Below, piece by piece: positions 46,627-57,384 of a stretch of 64,000 nt of DNA. Positions within the stretch are counted from its first letter, which is position 1; every line of letters begins with the position of its first letter. This DNA comes from Spinacia oleracea (lineage: Eukaryota; Streptophyta; Magnoliopsida; Caryophyllales; Amaranthaceae), in the NCBI RefSeq assembly GCF_020520425.1, contig NC_079489.1:17694001-17758000 (forward strand), written 5' to 3'. The translations under genes were made by a program, and so were the position numbers. Under the pieces are notes generated by a model that was not told the origin of the DNA, made no database searches, and saw nothing but the letters and a program-made list of their open reading frames with translations.

Positions 46627-47993
46627 TGTTAGGTTATGATACATATGACAATTCATAAATCATGCGGAAAAACCATTTAGCCAGGAATACATATTATTTA
46701 CACATAATCATATAGCATAGTTTAGATGCATACTCTTTGTTGCGTGCCTTCCCTAGCTGCGCCCGAACCGAACAAGAACAAGTCTTTTAGGACTCCAAGT
46801 GTCGTCCCTCCGTAGATAGTCCACAGCACGTCCGGATCCGCCTTAAGATTGACCAACTAGAATCGCCCTTAAGGTACTAAAGATTTTCGGCACTTTTAGG
46901 CAAAGAATGTGACTGAATTTTCTCTCAAAAACTCACTTTGAATACTTGAATTAATCTCTGAAAATATGTGACCCTAGGCACCTATTTATAGAGTTATGGA
47001 AAGGGTTTTGGAATCCTATTAGGATACTAATTTATTTAATTATAACCCTACTAGGACTCTAATTAAATAATCATTATCTAATAGTTTTAGGATTTAATCA
47101 TACTTCGAATCCCGATTGCTTCAGGATTCCCGCACAAGCATTGCACGAGCACCGTACACCCGCGCAAGCCTTGCGGCCCACGCTAGGCGCACAGCGCTCG
47201 GCCCACTGCTGTGCTCTCGCGCGCGCGCCCAAGGCCTTGGCTGGGCCTGGTCGAGGCTTGGCGTGCGATGGTGCGCGTTTGGCTCGCTGGGCGACGGCCT
47301 GGCTTCGTGCTGGGCCTTCGTCTAGCGGGCCTCGTCCGATGCTAATTCGTACGATACGCTTCCGATTAAATTTCCGATTCCGGAATTCATTTCCGATACG
47401 AACAATATTTAATATTTCCGATTCCGGAATCAATTTCCGTTTCGAACAAATATTCAATATTTCCGTTTCCGGAATTATTTTCCGATTCCGATAATATTTC
47501 CGATTCTGACAATATTTCCGTTTCCGGCAATATTTCCGATTCCGGCAATATTTCCATTTCCGATAATATTTTCCGATACGTACCATGTTTCCGTTTCCGG
47601 CAACATCTACGACTTGGATAATATTTATATTTCCGATACGATCCATATTTCCGTTTCCGGCAATATCATCGTTTCCGGAGTATTCATTTCTTGCCTGTGA
47701 CGATCTCAGCTCCCACTGAAACCAAGATCCGTCAATTCCGAATATCCATAGATGGAGTATTTAATGCCTTTAAATACTTGATCCGTTTACGTACTATTTG
47801 TGTGACCCTACGGGTTCAGTCAAGAGTAAGTTGTGGATTAATATCATTAATTCCACTTGAACTGAAGCGGCCTCTAGCTAGGCATTCAGCTCACTTGATC
47901 TCACTGAATTATTAACTTGTTAATTAATACTGAACCGCATTTATTAGACTTAACATTGAATGCATACTTGGACCAAGGGCATTATTTCCTTCA
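46627..47993 (-). mobile_element. Solo LTR of the B copia family
   Basis: In inverted orientation it runs from TGTTAGGTTATGATACA to GGGCATTATTTCCTTCA, flanked by a 5-bp duplication GAGCA (46622-46626 and 47994-47998). It has the same CGGAAAT array (inverted, 47360-47690), GC-rich block and TATA box (46982-46991) as copies a and b, but is more diverged in the GC-rich block and 3' part. No internal sequence remains, as expected after LTR-LTR recombination. Confidence 0.95.
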
Positions 47994-48017
47994 GAGCATT
48001 CCGACCAATAAATCAAA

Positions 48018-48334
48018 TACTTCCTCCGTATTTATTTAAAAGATACACTTTGAGCGGCATGTAGTTTAGGAGAGTAAGTTGAATTTATTAAAATAAGATG
48101 AAAGTGGGGGTATTGAGTTACTATTTATTGTTAGAAATTGATAGTGGGTGAGTTAGCTATTGTAGTAAAAAGAGTATGTGAATAAGTGGGGGCCACAAGA
48201 ATGAGAAAAAAGTTAATATAATTGGAAGTGGGGACTATGACATATTGACATGCCAAAAATAGAAAGTGTATCTTTTAATAACATACGACCAAATAAGACA
48301 ATTGTATATTTTATATAAATATGGAGGGATTATA
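48018..48334. mobile_element. Stowaway-like MITE
   Basis: Starts TACTTCCTCCGTATTTATT and ends AATATGGAGGGATTATA. The internal arms AAAGATACACTTT and AAAGTGTATCTTT also pair. TA at the borders. No ORF. Confidence 0.65.
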
Positions 48335-49063
48335 TCTAAATAACGGAGGCAAATAGATATTTTAAATTAATTAATTACTTATATATATAACTCCATCCAA
48401 AATCAAACGCTCTAATAATAAAAAATAATATCTAAAACAAAATTCAATCCAAAATCAAACACTAATCAAAATTTTGTATTAAAAAAAACCAGTAATCTTC
48501 ATATTTACCTAAAATAGATAGGAGACGTTTAGAATTGACTAATAAAAAATCAAAATTAAATTAATTGAAGTTATAAAAGATAATAATAAGTTCGATGTAA
48601 TTGAATTAATTTTAATTTATAAAAAGATTTAAATTTGTATTTCCAACATTATAATGTCCCGTTACTCAATTTTATCATTTTTTGGTGCTAATCGAGACCA
48701 TTTTAGATGAGATATAAATTGTACTGATAATTAATTTTCATTTTTAACCAGCTTTTTCATGGGTTCTTTCCCAAATTCGAAAGTTTTTGTAGTCTAAATA
48801 ACAAGTTTGAGATATAGTCTAACAAAGAGTACCTTTTTATTATTCAACCGTTAATAATAAATGTTCACAATAAGTTTTTTTCACTTATCCACTTCGATTT
48901 CTTATTTTGTTCCGTAAATTTAGTGTATAATATGAATTGAGTCATTTGAGGAAAAAAACAAAAGAAAAAAAAAACTAAATGCATGCACATACAAAAAAAA
49001 TGGAACCGAAATGCCACCTAATAACATAAATAAAAGCAATTAATAATAAAATATAAAACAAAA
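48335..49063. other. AT-rich spacer, possibly Helitron body
   Basis: No ORF or RNA seen. The right end is a Helitron-like terminus (next entry). I could not find a matching 5' end starting TC with certainty. Confidence 0.4.
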
Positions 49064-49092
49064 CCCGTGCATCGCACGGGCTTCAAAACTAG
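49064..49092 (+). mobile_element. Helitron-like 3' terminus
   Basis: A perfect hairpin CCCGTGCATCGCACGGG (49064-49080) is followed after 8 bp by CTAG and then T. This is the canonical Helitron 3' end: a short GC hairpin before CTRR, with insertion between A and T. Confidence 0.65.
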
Positions 49093-49980
49093 TTAACATA
49101 AAAGTTGGAATCTATGATTCATTTAAAAAACGATACAGTTTTCTACATATTATACTAACCCAGTCATCAGTTTCAGTTTGAAGTTTGAACTGTCCTGATG
49201 ATATAATAAACAGGCCTTAAATAATTAAACAAAAGCTAGATTCATCTCCTAACCCTAACCTGATATAGCTAAGCTAGTACTTGTACAAACCAAAAAGAGA
49301 GAAAATGTGTACTTGAACAATTTCATAGGAAAAATATGATGAGCAACTACTTAAAACATAAAACCAATATGCTAAAGGCTGGTCTCTTAGGATTATCCCT
49401 ATAGTATACGCGGTGTCTTATGTGCGTGGGTGGTGTTTTTAGTATAACCTGGAGATCGGTTCTATATAATAACAAGTCTCTTAGCTCAGCTATAAGTTTT
49501 TTTTTCCAATTTTTCTTTGGGAGGTCGGTGGACCACCTTGCACCAGGATCAAAAACTCCAAATTCCGAAAGGTAGGCAGTACCGTGTAATCTCAATAAAG
49601 GCACCGAATACAGATTCTTTAATGCGAAGGGATCTAACACTAAACAACCCTTGAACAAACTGGTTGAACAAGTGCTCTCGTTCTCTCCATAACAAAAATA
49701 TATGCATTGACAGTAAAATACTTAACGACCTTGTACAGTAAGGTGATCTAAGTTGGGACATCAATCACAAATCTGTATCAGTGACTTCAATAGCCAAAGA
49801 TTTTATGTTGGAGCCCGATACATTGAAACGGTATTCATTCTCAGGTAATAATATTAGAGACAAATCTTGCAAATGTGGGCAAGACTTACAAAGAGTGACC
49901 ATCAATGTCTGCGCAAATTAGAGAGAGACAAATGAAGCTTTGTCAAATTAGGAAGACTGGTAATTCCACTTTCAGATAGT
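49093..49980. other. Downstream region of the THA8-like gene, no firm gene
   Basis: Holds the probable 3' UTR of the minus-strand PPR gene. Two overlapping minus-strand frames (49347-49658 and 49549-49764) look like nothing I recognise and overlap in different frames, so I do not call them. Confidence 0.4.
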
Positions 49981-52160
49981 TTATAGATCTGTTGAATATG
50001 AGTAGTTTTTTTCTACTTGTTGAAGGAACCTTTCAGGTTCATCCACGTATTCTTCAAAGTCTCTTTTCACCGATGCTGCAAGCTCTTGTTCACCAGCTTT
50101 TTCCAGATTTCTTACCATAATCATCAATGTTAGCTTATCCGGTGTAAAACCAGAAGCTTTCATCTCATTGTAGGTTTCCATCGCCTTTTCCACCATATCT
50201 ACTTGGAAATAAGCACCAATCAATTCAGTATATGCTCGGACATCAGGTTGTAAACCCTCTTTCTTCAGTTCATCAAAAAGCTCTTCAGCCTTCTGAATCA
50301 GCTTGTTCTTTCCCAGTAGTAGAATCATATCGTAGTATAGGCTGAGATCTGCTGTGTATTCTTTTTTCACAAAGTCAAACACCTAGAGTCCTGATTTCAA
50401 ATCAGATGAGATACACAACACCAAAAAATGTATAGAAAGACACGAAAAGGCTACATATACCCTAAGGGTATGAAACCCTTGGCTGTGATTGGTCTAAAGT
50501 TTCAAATTCCATGTGGAGTTGCTATTTTAGATTTAAATTTTAATCCAATGTGAGGTTGCTTATGTGAAAACAGCCAATGAGAACCCAGGGTATGTTACTA
50601 TTTGGTACCCTGAGGGTATGTGTAGCAGCTTCCAGAAAGACGTTCTATACATCATAAATGAATTGATTACCAAGAAATGGTTTCTAATACAGAAAAGAAT
50701 GATGGACTATAAGATGTCACTTCTGTTTTTGACTTGTCTAATTAAAAAGAACAAGACTTCAATGACTGATTGACTTGTATAATCTAATCCTCAAACATGG
50801 AATTTCCACAAAAGCTTCATACATGACAAAACTGATAACTGAAAGGCAATGCACTGATAAACGTAAGCATACACATACTATTTTTTGAGAAGCAATGAAT
50901 TGAAATTTATCTGATACAGACAAATCCCTTCATACGGGGATAACTGTAATCGTATTCGATTTATCTAAATATCTGAGGTGTTTGTTCAGTTTCCCAATCA
51001 AGCCATTATTTGACATGGAACTTCAACTAATTTCAATGGTAAGCTATGAAAACATAACTTAAGCTTCCTGAAATTCTACTAAATATATCACTTAGATTAA
51101 ACAAATCCCAACCAGTTAAAGGTAAAGAATTTTCCTTGTGCAAAACTAGCTATATGCAGTAATCAATTAAATTAAAAGCTCCTATAGATGTCTTCTATGG
51201 TTTCTAGCCAGTAGCCACCAAATACTCCCTCTGTCCCTTAATCCTCGCGCCGTTTTGACTTTTTGCACTATTCACATAATTCACTTTGACCCTATTATTT
51301 CTAGTATATGAAAACAAATATTAGTATATAATATATTGTTGACTTCATCCTAATATATATTTTCAAAATATTAATATTTTTATAAGTTTTAATAATATGT
51401 AGTTAAAGATATTGGTGGTCAAAGTTCTGCATTAACAAGCGTATCCAGTCAAACCGGTGCGAGTATTAAGGGGCGGAGGGAGTAATTTTTACCAAATGAT
51501 TCAAATTAATTCAATCAAATGTCTCAACAGTCTAAAATTCTTGGATAAAACAGGCCAAGTTTTGCTTCTAAAGTAAATTAAACCACCAATTCAAAGTTTC
51601 TAACCACATCTGTAACAACATTCATTTCTCATAGATAAACCAATTCATCAATTTTTATGGACAAGTTCATGAACCCCCAATATTCAAGACCAAAACTTTA
51701 AGTAACATACCAACTCTTAACAGGAAATTGATTCTGAACAAATAGAGTAACAAAGAAAGAATAAAACTTAGAAAGAGAGAGATAGAGAGAAAGGGATGAC
51801 CTTAAGGGCTAAATCCAGGTGATTTTGTCTCTGAAGTTCAGACAAAGCACCCAATAAATCAGCTTTCAAAAGACGGGTGATTCTGGTATTGAAAACTTGT
51901 TGTAATTTGACGGGAGATTTGGCCAGTTTGAGGGATTGAACAGCTTGAATTGCTTCGGTGGAAAGAAAGCTTGACCTCCATAAAGGTTTTCTGGGTCCTA
52001 TCTTTCTCAAACCGCAAGTTATTGTTCTTGTTCTTCTTTTGAAAGGTGGGGAATTCAAATGTGGAATAATGGGGAAATGGGCGTGGGTTTGATTTGAAGT
52101 GTGATTTTGTGGGGTTTGAGAGATGTAAAATTGGGTGAATTGGAATTTGAGACTGCTCAT
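49981..52160 (-). CDS. Short PPR protein, THA8-like, chloroplast-targeted
   Basis: Two exons: 52160-51801 (120 codons) and 50382-49981 (133 codons plus stop), joined at phase 0 with GT at 51800 and AG at 50384-50383; about 253 residues. The N-terminus is basic and Ser/Thr/Pro-rich (QTHAHFPIIPHLNSPPFKRR), suiting a transit peptide. The motif GPRKPLWRSSFLSTEAIQAVQSLKLAK then leads into about four PPR helical hairpins (ALSELQRQNHLDLALKVFDF; LYYDMILLLGKNKLIQKAEELF; RAYTELIGAYFQVDMVEKAMETY; LTLMIMVRNLEKAGEQELA). Size and motif order match THYLAKOID ASSEMBLY 8 and its paralogues, which bind organelle intron RNA to aid group II splicing. Whether this is THA8 itself or a THA8-like paralogue cannot be told. 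The intron hosts two MITEs. Confidence 0.87.
50451..50625. mobile_element. MITE in the THA8-like intron
   Basis: The ends are inverted: CTACATATACCCTAAGGGTA at the left against TACCCTGAGGGTATGTGTAG at the right. The subterminal words GGCTGTGATTGG and CAGCCAATGAG also pair. 175 bp, no ORF. No clear target duplication, so the superfamily is open. Confidence 0.6.
51223..51484. mobile_element. Stowaway MITE in the THA8-like intron
   Basis: Starts TACTCCCTCTGTCCCTTAAT and ends ATTAAGGGGCGGAGGGAGTA, a nearly perfect inverted repeat. TA borders. Internal words GCGCCGTTTTGACT and AGTCAAACCGGTGCG also pair. Confidence 0.85.
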
Positions 52161-52477
52161 TTCTGAGTGAGGGAGTGAGGGAGGAAGGGAAACTGGGAAA
52201 GAGAAGTGGGAAATTTAGAGATGAGACGGGAGATCGGTTGGTTTATGGCACTGGGCTACGCCTAAGCCGGTTTAAGGCACGGCACGGGCCGCACGACCCA
52301 ACACGAAAAAAGCACAATACACCCTGATCCTAGCATGAGAAAGCACGGCAAAATATTGGAACATTTATAGAGTAAATGGGTTTATGAGTTAAATGTGAAA
52401 GTGTATTATACTAGGAGTTGAGGAGGTAGTATAATGTTTAGAGTTTATTCCAAGCGGATACAACGGTTATTTGGGCA

Positions 52478-52750
52478 CCCGTCGGGCGACTTTCTCCAAT
52501 CGCCCGCCGGGCAAAGATCCGCCCACCGGGCGAAAGGAGAAAGTTAAATGTTTGCACGCGCGCCCGATCGGGCGAAGCTCGCCCGTCGGGCAACTTTCTC
52601 CAATCGCCCGCCGGGCGAAGATCCGCCCACCGGGCGAAAGGAGAAAGTTAAATGTTTGCACGCGCGCCCGGCCGGGCGAAGCTCGCCCGTCGGGCGACTT
52701 TCTCCAATCGCCCACCGGGCGGAACTCCGCCCACCGGGCGAATGGAGAAA
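52478..52750. repeat. GC-rich 104-bp tandem minisatellite
   Basis: Units start at 52478, 52582 and 52686 (the last partial), each with CCCGTCGGGC(G/A)ACTTTCTCC, CGCCCGCCGGGC, ATCCGCCCACCGGGCGAAAG and TTAAATGTTTGCACGCGCG. Every unit holds several short palindromes of the type CGCCCGNCGGGCG. Frames through it are compositional. It lies just left of the LINE target site. Confidence 0.92.
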
Positions 52751-52926
52751 GTGTCCGTTTTGAGCGTTTTTGTCACGGTTGCTTGGATGTAACCGTTGGA
52801 TATTATTTCCAATGGTTTTTTTTTTTTTTGGTGAAGGAGAGGGGACATGCCCCTAAAAACAAAGCAAAAGCAGAAATACAAAGCAGTAGAAACGAAAGAA
52901 AGCAATAAACGAAGACTAGAGCTTCA

Positions 52927-55900
52927 TCAGGCAGCCAACGCAGGGACTCTTCGGGCTATAGTCGCACCACCAAAATCCTCCAATAAAATGGTTCGAAGAC
53001 CCTCCGGGGCCGCCTCTAGTAACACCAATCTCTGTTCAAGGTTCACTCCATGGTTTGCCAACCAGTGAGCCGCCCGGTTAGCTTCACGATAACAATGACT
53101 AATCTTCACTTCCCATTCACTTCTATGTATCATACTTCTGCATTTTCTAATGTTGTGAAATAGAGGTGAATTTGGGATTGCAGTGTCTAAGAGAAGTTGC
53201 ACCACAATCTCCGAATCCACATTGATTTGTACCTTACGGAATCCTGCATTCCAAGCCACCGCCAAGCCTCGTAGCACGCCTAACAGCTCAGCTTGTGTGC
53301 TAGTACACACTCCACATCTAGCAGCAAACATTGCTAAGACCTCACCACGGTGTCCACGAATTACGCCTCCACAACCAGCTTGGCCAGGATTACCTTTAGC
53401 AGCCCCGTCTGTGTTAAGTTTAACCCAGCCCGGTCCAAGACCAACCCACCTGATAAATATCTCTTCACGTTCTCTTTTCCTCTTGCCAAGCAATAATTCA
53501 TCTCTCTTCATTTCCTCTGTAATTTCACCTACTCTTGCCATAATGAAGCTCACCTGATCAAAAGGTATGTCTACTTCTCTACTGAAACACCGATTGTTTC
53601 TCCACCGCCAAATCCACCAAAGAGTCACCCCAAACACAATAGGCCAGTCATCACCCCAACTTCGAGCCTTGTTTTCCAAATTCCCAGTAATCCAATCAAA
53701 GAAAGGACGATTGAAAAGTTCATGGTCATTAAGCCATGGAAATTTTTTCCATACCAACATAGCACTCGGGCAGTTACGAAATATGTGCTCTATGTTTTCT
53801 TCAGCTGCTCCACATATATAACATCTAGGATCAGTTGTTATATGCCTTGTAAATCTGTTTGCATTAGACATCAAACTATCATGGAAGAGTAGGCACATGA
53901 AGAACCTTATTCTTTGAGGGAACGACAGTCTCCAATCTTCTTCCAACAGTGCTGATTTTGCACCATTGGTTGATCCTCATTACGAATAATCTGTAGAGCT
54001 GATCTTATTGTGAACCCCCCTGAACTTTCCCCATTCCAGTACACTTTATCTATAGCTTCCGGGTCGTCCTGCAACTCAAAGGAGTCTATAATTTGCAACA
54101 CACCAGGAGGTAAATAGTCAGCAAACAACTCCACTTTCCATCCTGTATTGGCATCCCAAAAATCTGTCACCTTACGCTGAATTACATCATCTGGTGGGGG
54201 ACTAATAACCTGTGTAATAAGAGGTGTTTTAGTCGCCCATGGATGTAACCAGAACTTGGTGCCAAGACCGTTACCAACTGCCAGCCCCATGCCTCTTTTT
54301 AAAGTGTCCAGATTGTCAATAATGCCTTTCCAAGCATTAGATGCATCTCCCTTGATTTTAAACATATCAATGTCACACCTACCTTCACAATACTTGCTTC
54401 TCAATACTCTCGACCAAAGGGAGTCTGGTTCTGCTAATACTCTCCACCCAAGTTTGGTGAGAAAAGCTGCATTCGCTTGCCTCATGGAGCGAAGCCCAAG
54501 CCCACCTGAATTCTTTGGTTTAGTAATTGTGTCCTAGTTGACTAGGTGCATTCTGTGTTGATCCTCTGTCCCTCCCCAAAGGAACCTGCGTGAGACTTTA
54601 TCTACCTCGTCACAAGTTGACCTTGGTAACTTTGTAGTTTGCATTGCGTAGTAAGACATCGAGCTCAAGCATGACTGAACCAACGTTGCCCTACCAGCCA
54701 TCGAGATCATCTTTGACTTCCACCCCGCTAGTTTCCCGTTTATGCGATCCACTAGGAACTGGTAGTCTTTCTTTGAAGTTCTGCCATTGATTGTGGGCAC
54801 ACCTAGGTAGGTACCTAAGTCTGATGTTTCAGAAATATTGATAGCATTGCAAATATTCCCACGGATATTCTCATCCGTATTTTTGGAAAAGAAAACTCTT
54901 GATTTGCTATTGCTGACTTTACTTCCTGAGTTAGCATAAAACTCCTCTAAGCACGCAGCAATAATACTGGCTTGATCTACAGAGGCTTCCGCAAAGAGTA
55001 TTAAATCATCAGCGAATGCCAAGTTTGAAATAATTGGGCCATTTCTACTAGCTCTCACCGGCTTCCAAGCACCCATATTAATCGCATTTTCAATCAAGTG
55101 TGTAAGTCTCTCCATACATATGACATATAAGTAGGGAGAAAGAGGGTCTCCTTGTCGAATTCCTCGGCTTGGAGTGAAACTCTCAGTAGCTTCTCCATTC
55201 CAAAGAATCTGGAGGCTCGTAGAAGACACACAATTCATTATTAAGTCCACCATACTTTGAGGCAACCTTAACTCCAAGAGAGACTGTCTAATGAATTTCC
55301 ATCAAAGACGATCGTAAGCCTTTTCAAAATCGATTTTAATCGCCATATATCCCACTTTTCCTTGCTTTCTTCTCATGGTATGTAACATCTCCTGCACAAT
55401 AATGATATTATCTGTAATTTATCGCTTAGGCACGAAACTACATTGAGTGGGACTGATCACCGAAGGAAGCATTGCTTTCGATCTATTAACCAGAACCTTT
55501 GTAACCATTTTATAGATGATATTACAAAGGCCTATTGGCCTAAATTGATTCACAAACCGAGGGCTGACTTCCTTAGGGATAAGAACAAGAAACGCTTTGT
55601 TTAATTCTTCTGGGAAGTCTTTGCCCTCCAAGATGTCCATCACCGTCCTTGAGACCGAAGGTTCTACTAAACTCCAGAAACGCTGATAAAAAACCGGTTG
55701 AAAACCATCAGGGCCTGGCGCTTTGAATGGCTTCATACTCATTATGGCAGCCCTTATTTCACACTTAGTATACTGCCTATTAATGTTACTCAAGTCATCT
55801 GCAGGAATAGGAGGGAAACACCCAGGCATAAAATTGGAAATATTGGCATTTGGATCTTCTTCTGAAAACAGGTTTTTCCAATAGTGAACCACCATAGACT

Positions 55901-57384
55901 TGACTTCCAGAGGGTCTGAAACCCATTCACATTCTGCATTTTGTAGCATGGTGATACGATTTCTATTACGTCTGATGACAGTAGACAAATGGAAGAATTT
56001 AGTATTTCGATCTCCATCTCGAATGGCTTCTAATCGGGATTTCTGAAACCAAAGTAATTCCTCTTGATGCAACACGGTTTCCATCTCTTTTCGAAGTGAT
56101 TTTTCCCGCTCAATTAAATGTAGAAGTCTGCGGTTATCCAAACAACGTTGCACTCCCTCCAACCGAGCCCAAAGTTCAGATTTTTTTCCGGAATATATTA
56201 TGGAATATTTCCTTGTTCCAAACATTTAATCTCGAAGAGAATTCAGCAAGAAAAGGGATCAGAGGGACTGAGTTATTCCAGTTAGCACTAATAAACTCTT
56301 CAAATTTCTCATGAGTTAACCAAGCTGCTTGGAATCGAAATGGTTTCAATACCATAGGGATCGGAGCGAAACCATTCGTACTAAGTATAATGGGGCAGTG
56401 GTCTGAGCAAGCTTTAGGCAGGTGTTTAACTGCTGCATCTTCAAACTTTAAGTGCCACTCTTCATTCGCCATGAATCTGTCAAGCCTAGCAGCCTTAAAC
56501 GTACTTGGTGTATCCCCTCGAAACCATGTATACCTTGGACCAGAGAATCCAAGATCAATTAGACCATTTGATTCCATCCAATTCGAGAAGTTAATGCACC
56601 TCCTTTGCATCTCCGAACCTCCAACTCCATGTCTTTCGTCCATAGTTCGAGTTTCATTGAAATCACCTGTCAAGAGCCATGGACCTGAGAAGTTCTGTTT
56701 TGCATACTCCAAAGCTTTCCATAGTTCCCTTCTAGCAATCGAATCCGGGCTAGCATAAACTGCTGAAAAAAGCCATGGAGTGTCTCCTATTTTTGCAATT
56801 TCAATCGTTAAATGCTGTCCATGGGCTTCAAAAGGAGTTACTGACACCTCTTCCTCTTTCCAAAACAGCCAAATCCCTCCACTGAATCCTTGAGCTTCGA
56901 CTCTCGTTTGGCCTGAGAAGCCAATTCGATCACACACCCGCTGCGCCTTCTCTCCACTAAGATGCGTTTCAACTAACACTATGACAGTTGGATTGTTAAT
57001 CCTGATGATCTCTTTCAAAGTTGCCATGAAGGCCTGTTTTCCCGCCCCTTGAACATTCCACATAAGGATTTTTATTGACATATTAAACATTGGCAGAGAG
57101 GGGTATCTATCATAAACGTTCATAGGAACGTTAGGCAGTAAACTCATGAATGCTTGTCTCAATGCATTCATGGGATTCATTGATTCCATCGACTGTTGGA
57201 TTGCAACCATCATTACCTTTGGGACATGGGCTGGAGGTAGGAAGGAGGTCACATTTAGCTCCACTTTGTTGAGCAAAGGGTGAGATGTCACCATTGTCGG
57301 CCCCTCCGTGCGGTACTCCATGAAAGTTGTGAATTCCGGGGGGATTCGCACTTCCAATGTTATAGGTGGACGAAGAGGGTTCAT
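52927..57384 (-). pseudogene. LINE ORF2: endonuclease, reverse transcriptase, RNase H (broken)
   Basis: Order on the minus strand: APE-type endonuclease starting at Met 57081 (ILMWNVQGAGK, VETHLSG, LTGDFNETR, CSDHCPIIL); reverse transcriptase (KAPGPDGFQPVFYQ, LIPKEVSPRFVNQFRPI, KIDFEKAYDRL, FADDLILFAEA); zinc-binding RT tail (CYICGAAEENIEHIFRNCP); RNase H (KLNTDGAAKGNPGQ, AELLGVLRGLA, NVDSEIVV, REANRAAHWLAN). It overlaps the end of ORF1 by about 250 bp in another frame. Breaks: a frameshift in 56176-56225 near a T homopolymer, stops at 55419-55421, 55302-55304 and 54534-54536, and a second frameshift in 53907-53946. Plant L1 elements with a C-terminal RNase H are a known subgroup. Confidence 0.93.

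Noticed and set aside
49347..49764. Minus-strand gene downstream of the PPR gene
   Set aside because: Two overlapping frames in different phases, no recognised domain, no supporting splice pattern.
52471..52908. Pro/Arg-rich frames across the 104-bp repeat
   Set aside because: The repeat length and GC content keep frames open on both strands. The same peptide phrases recur in different frames.
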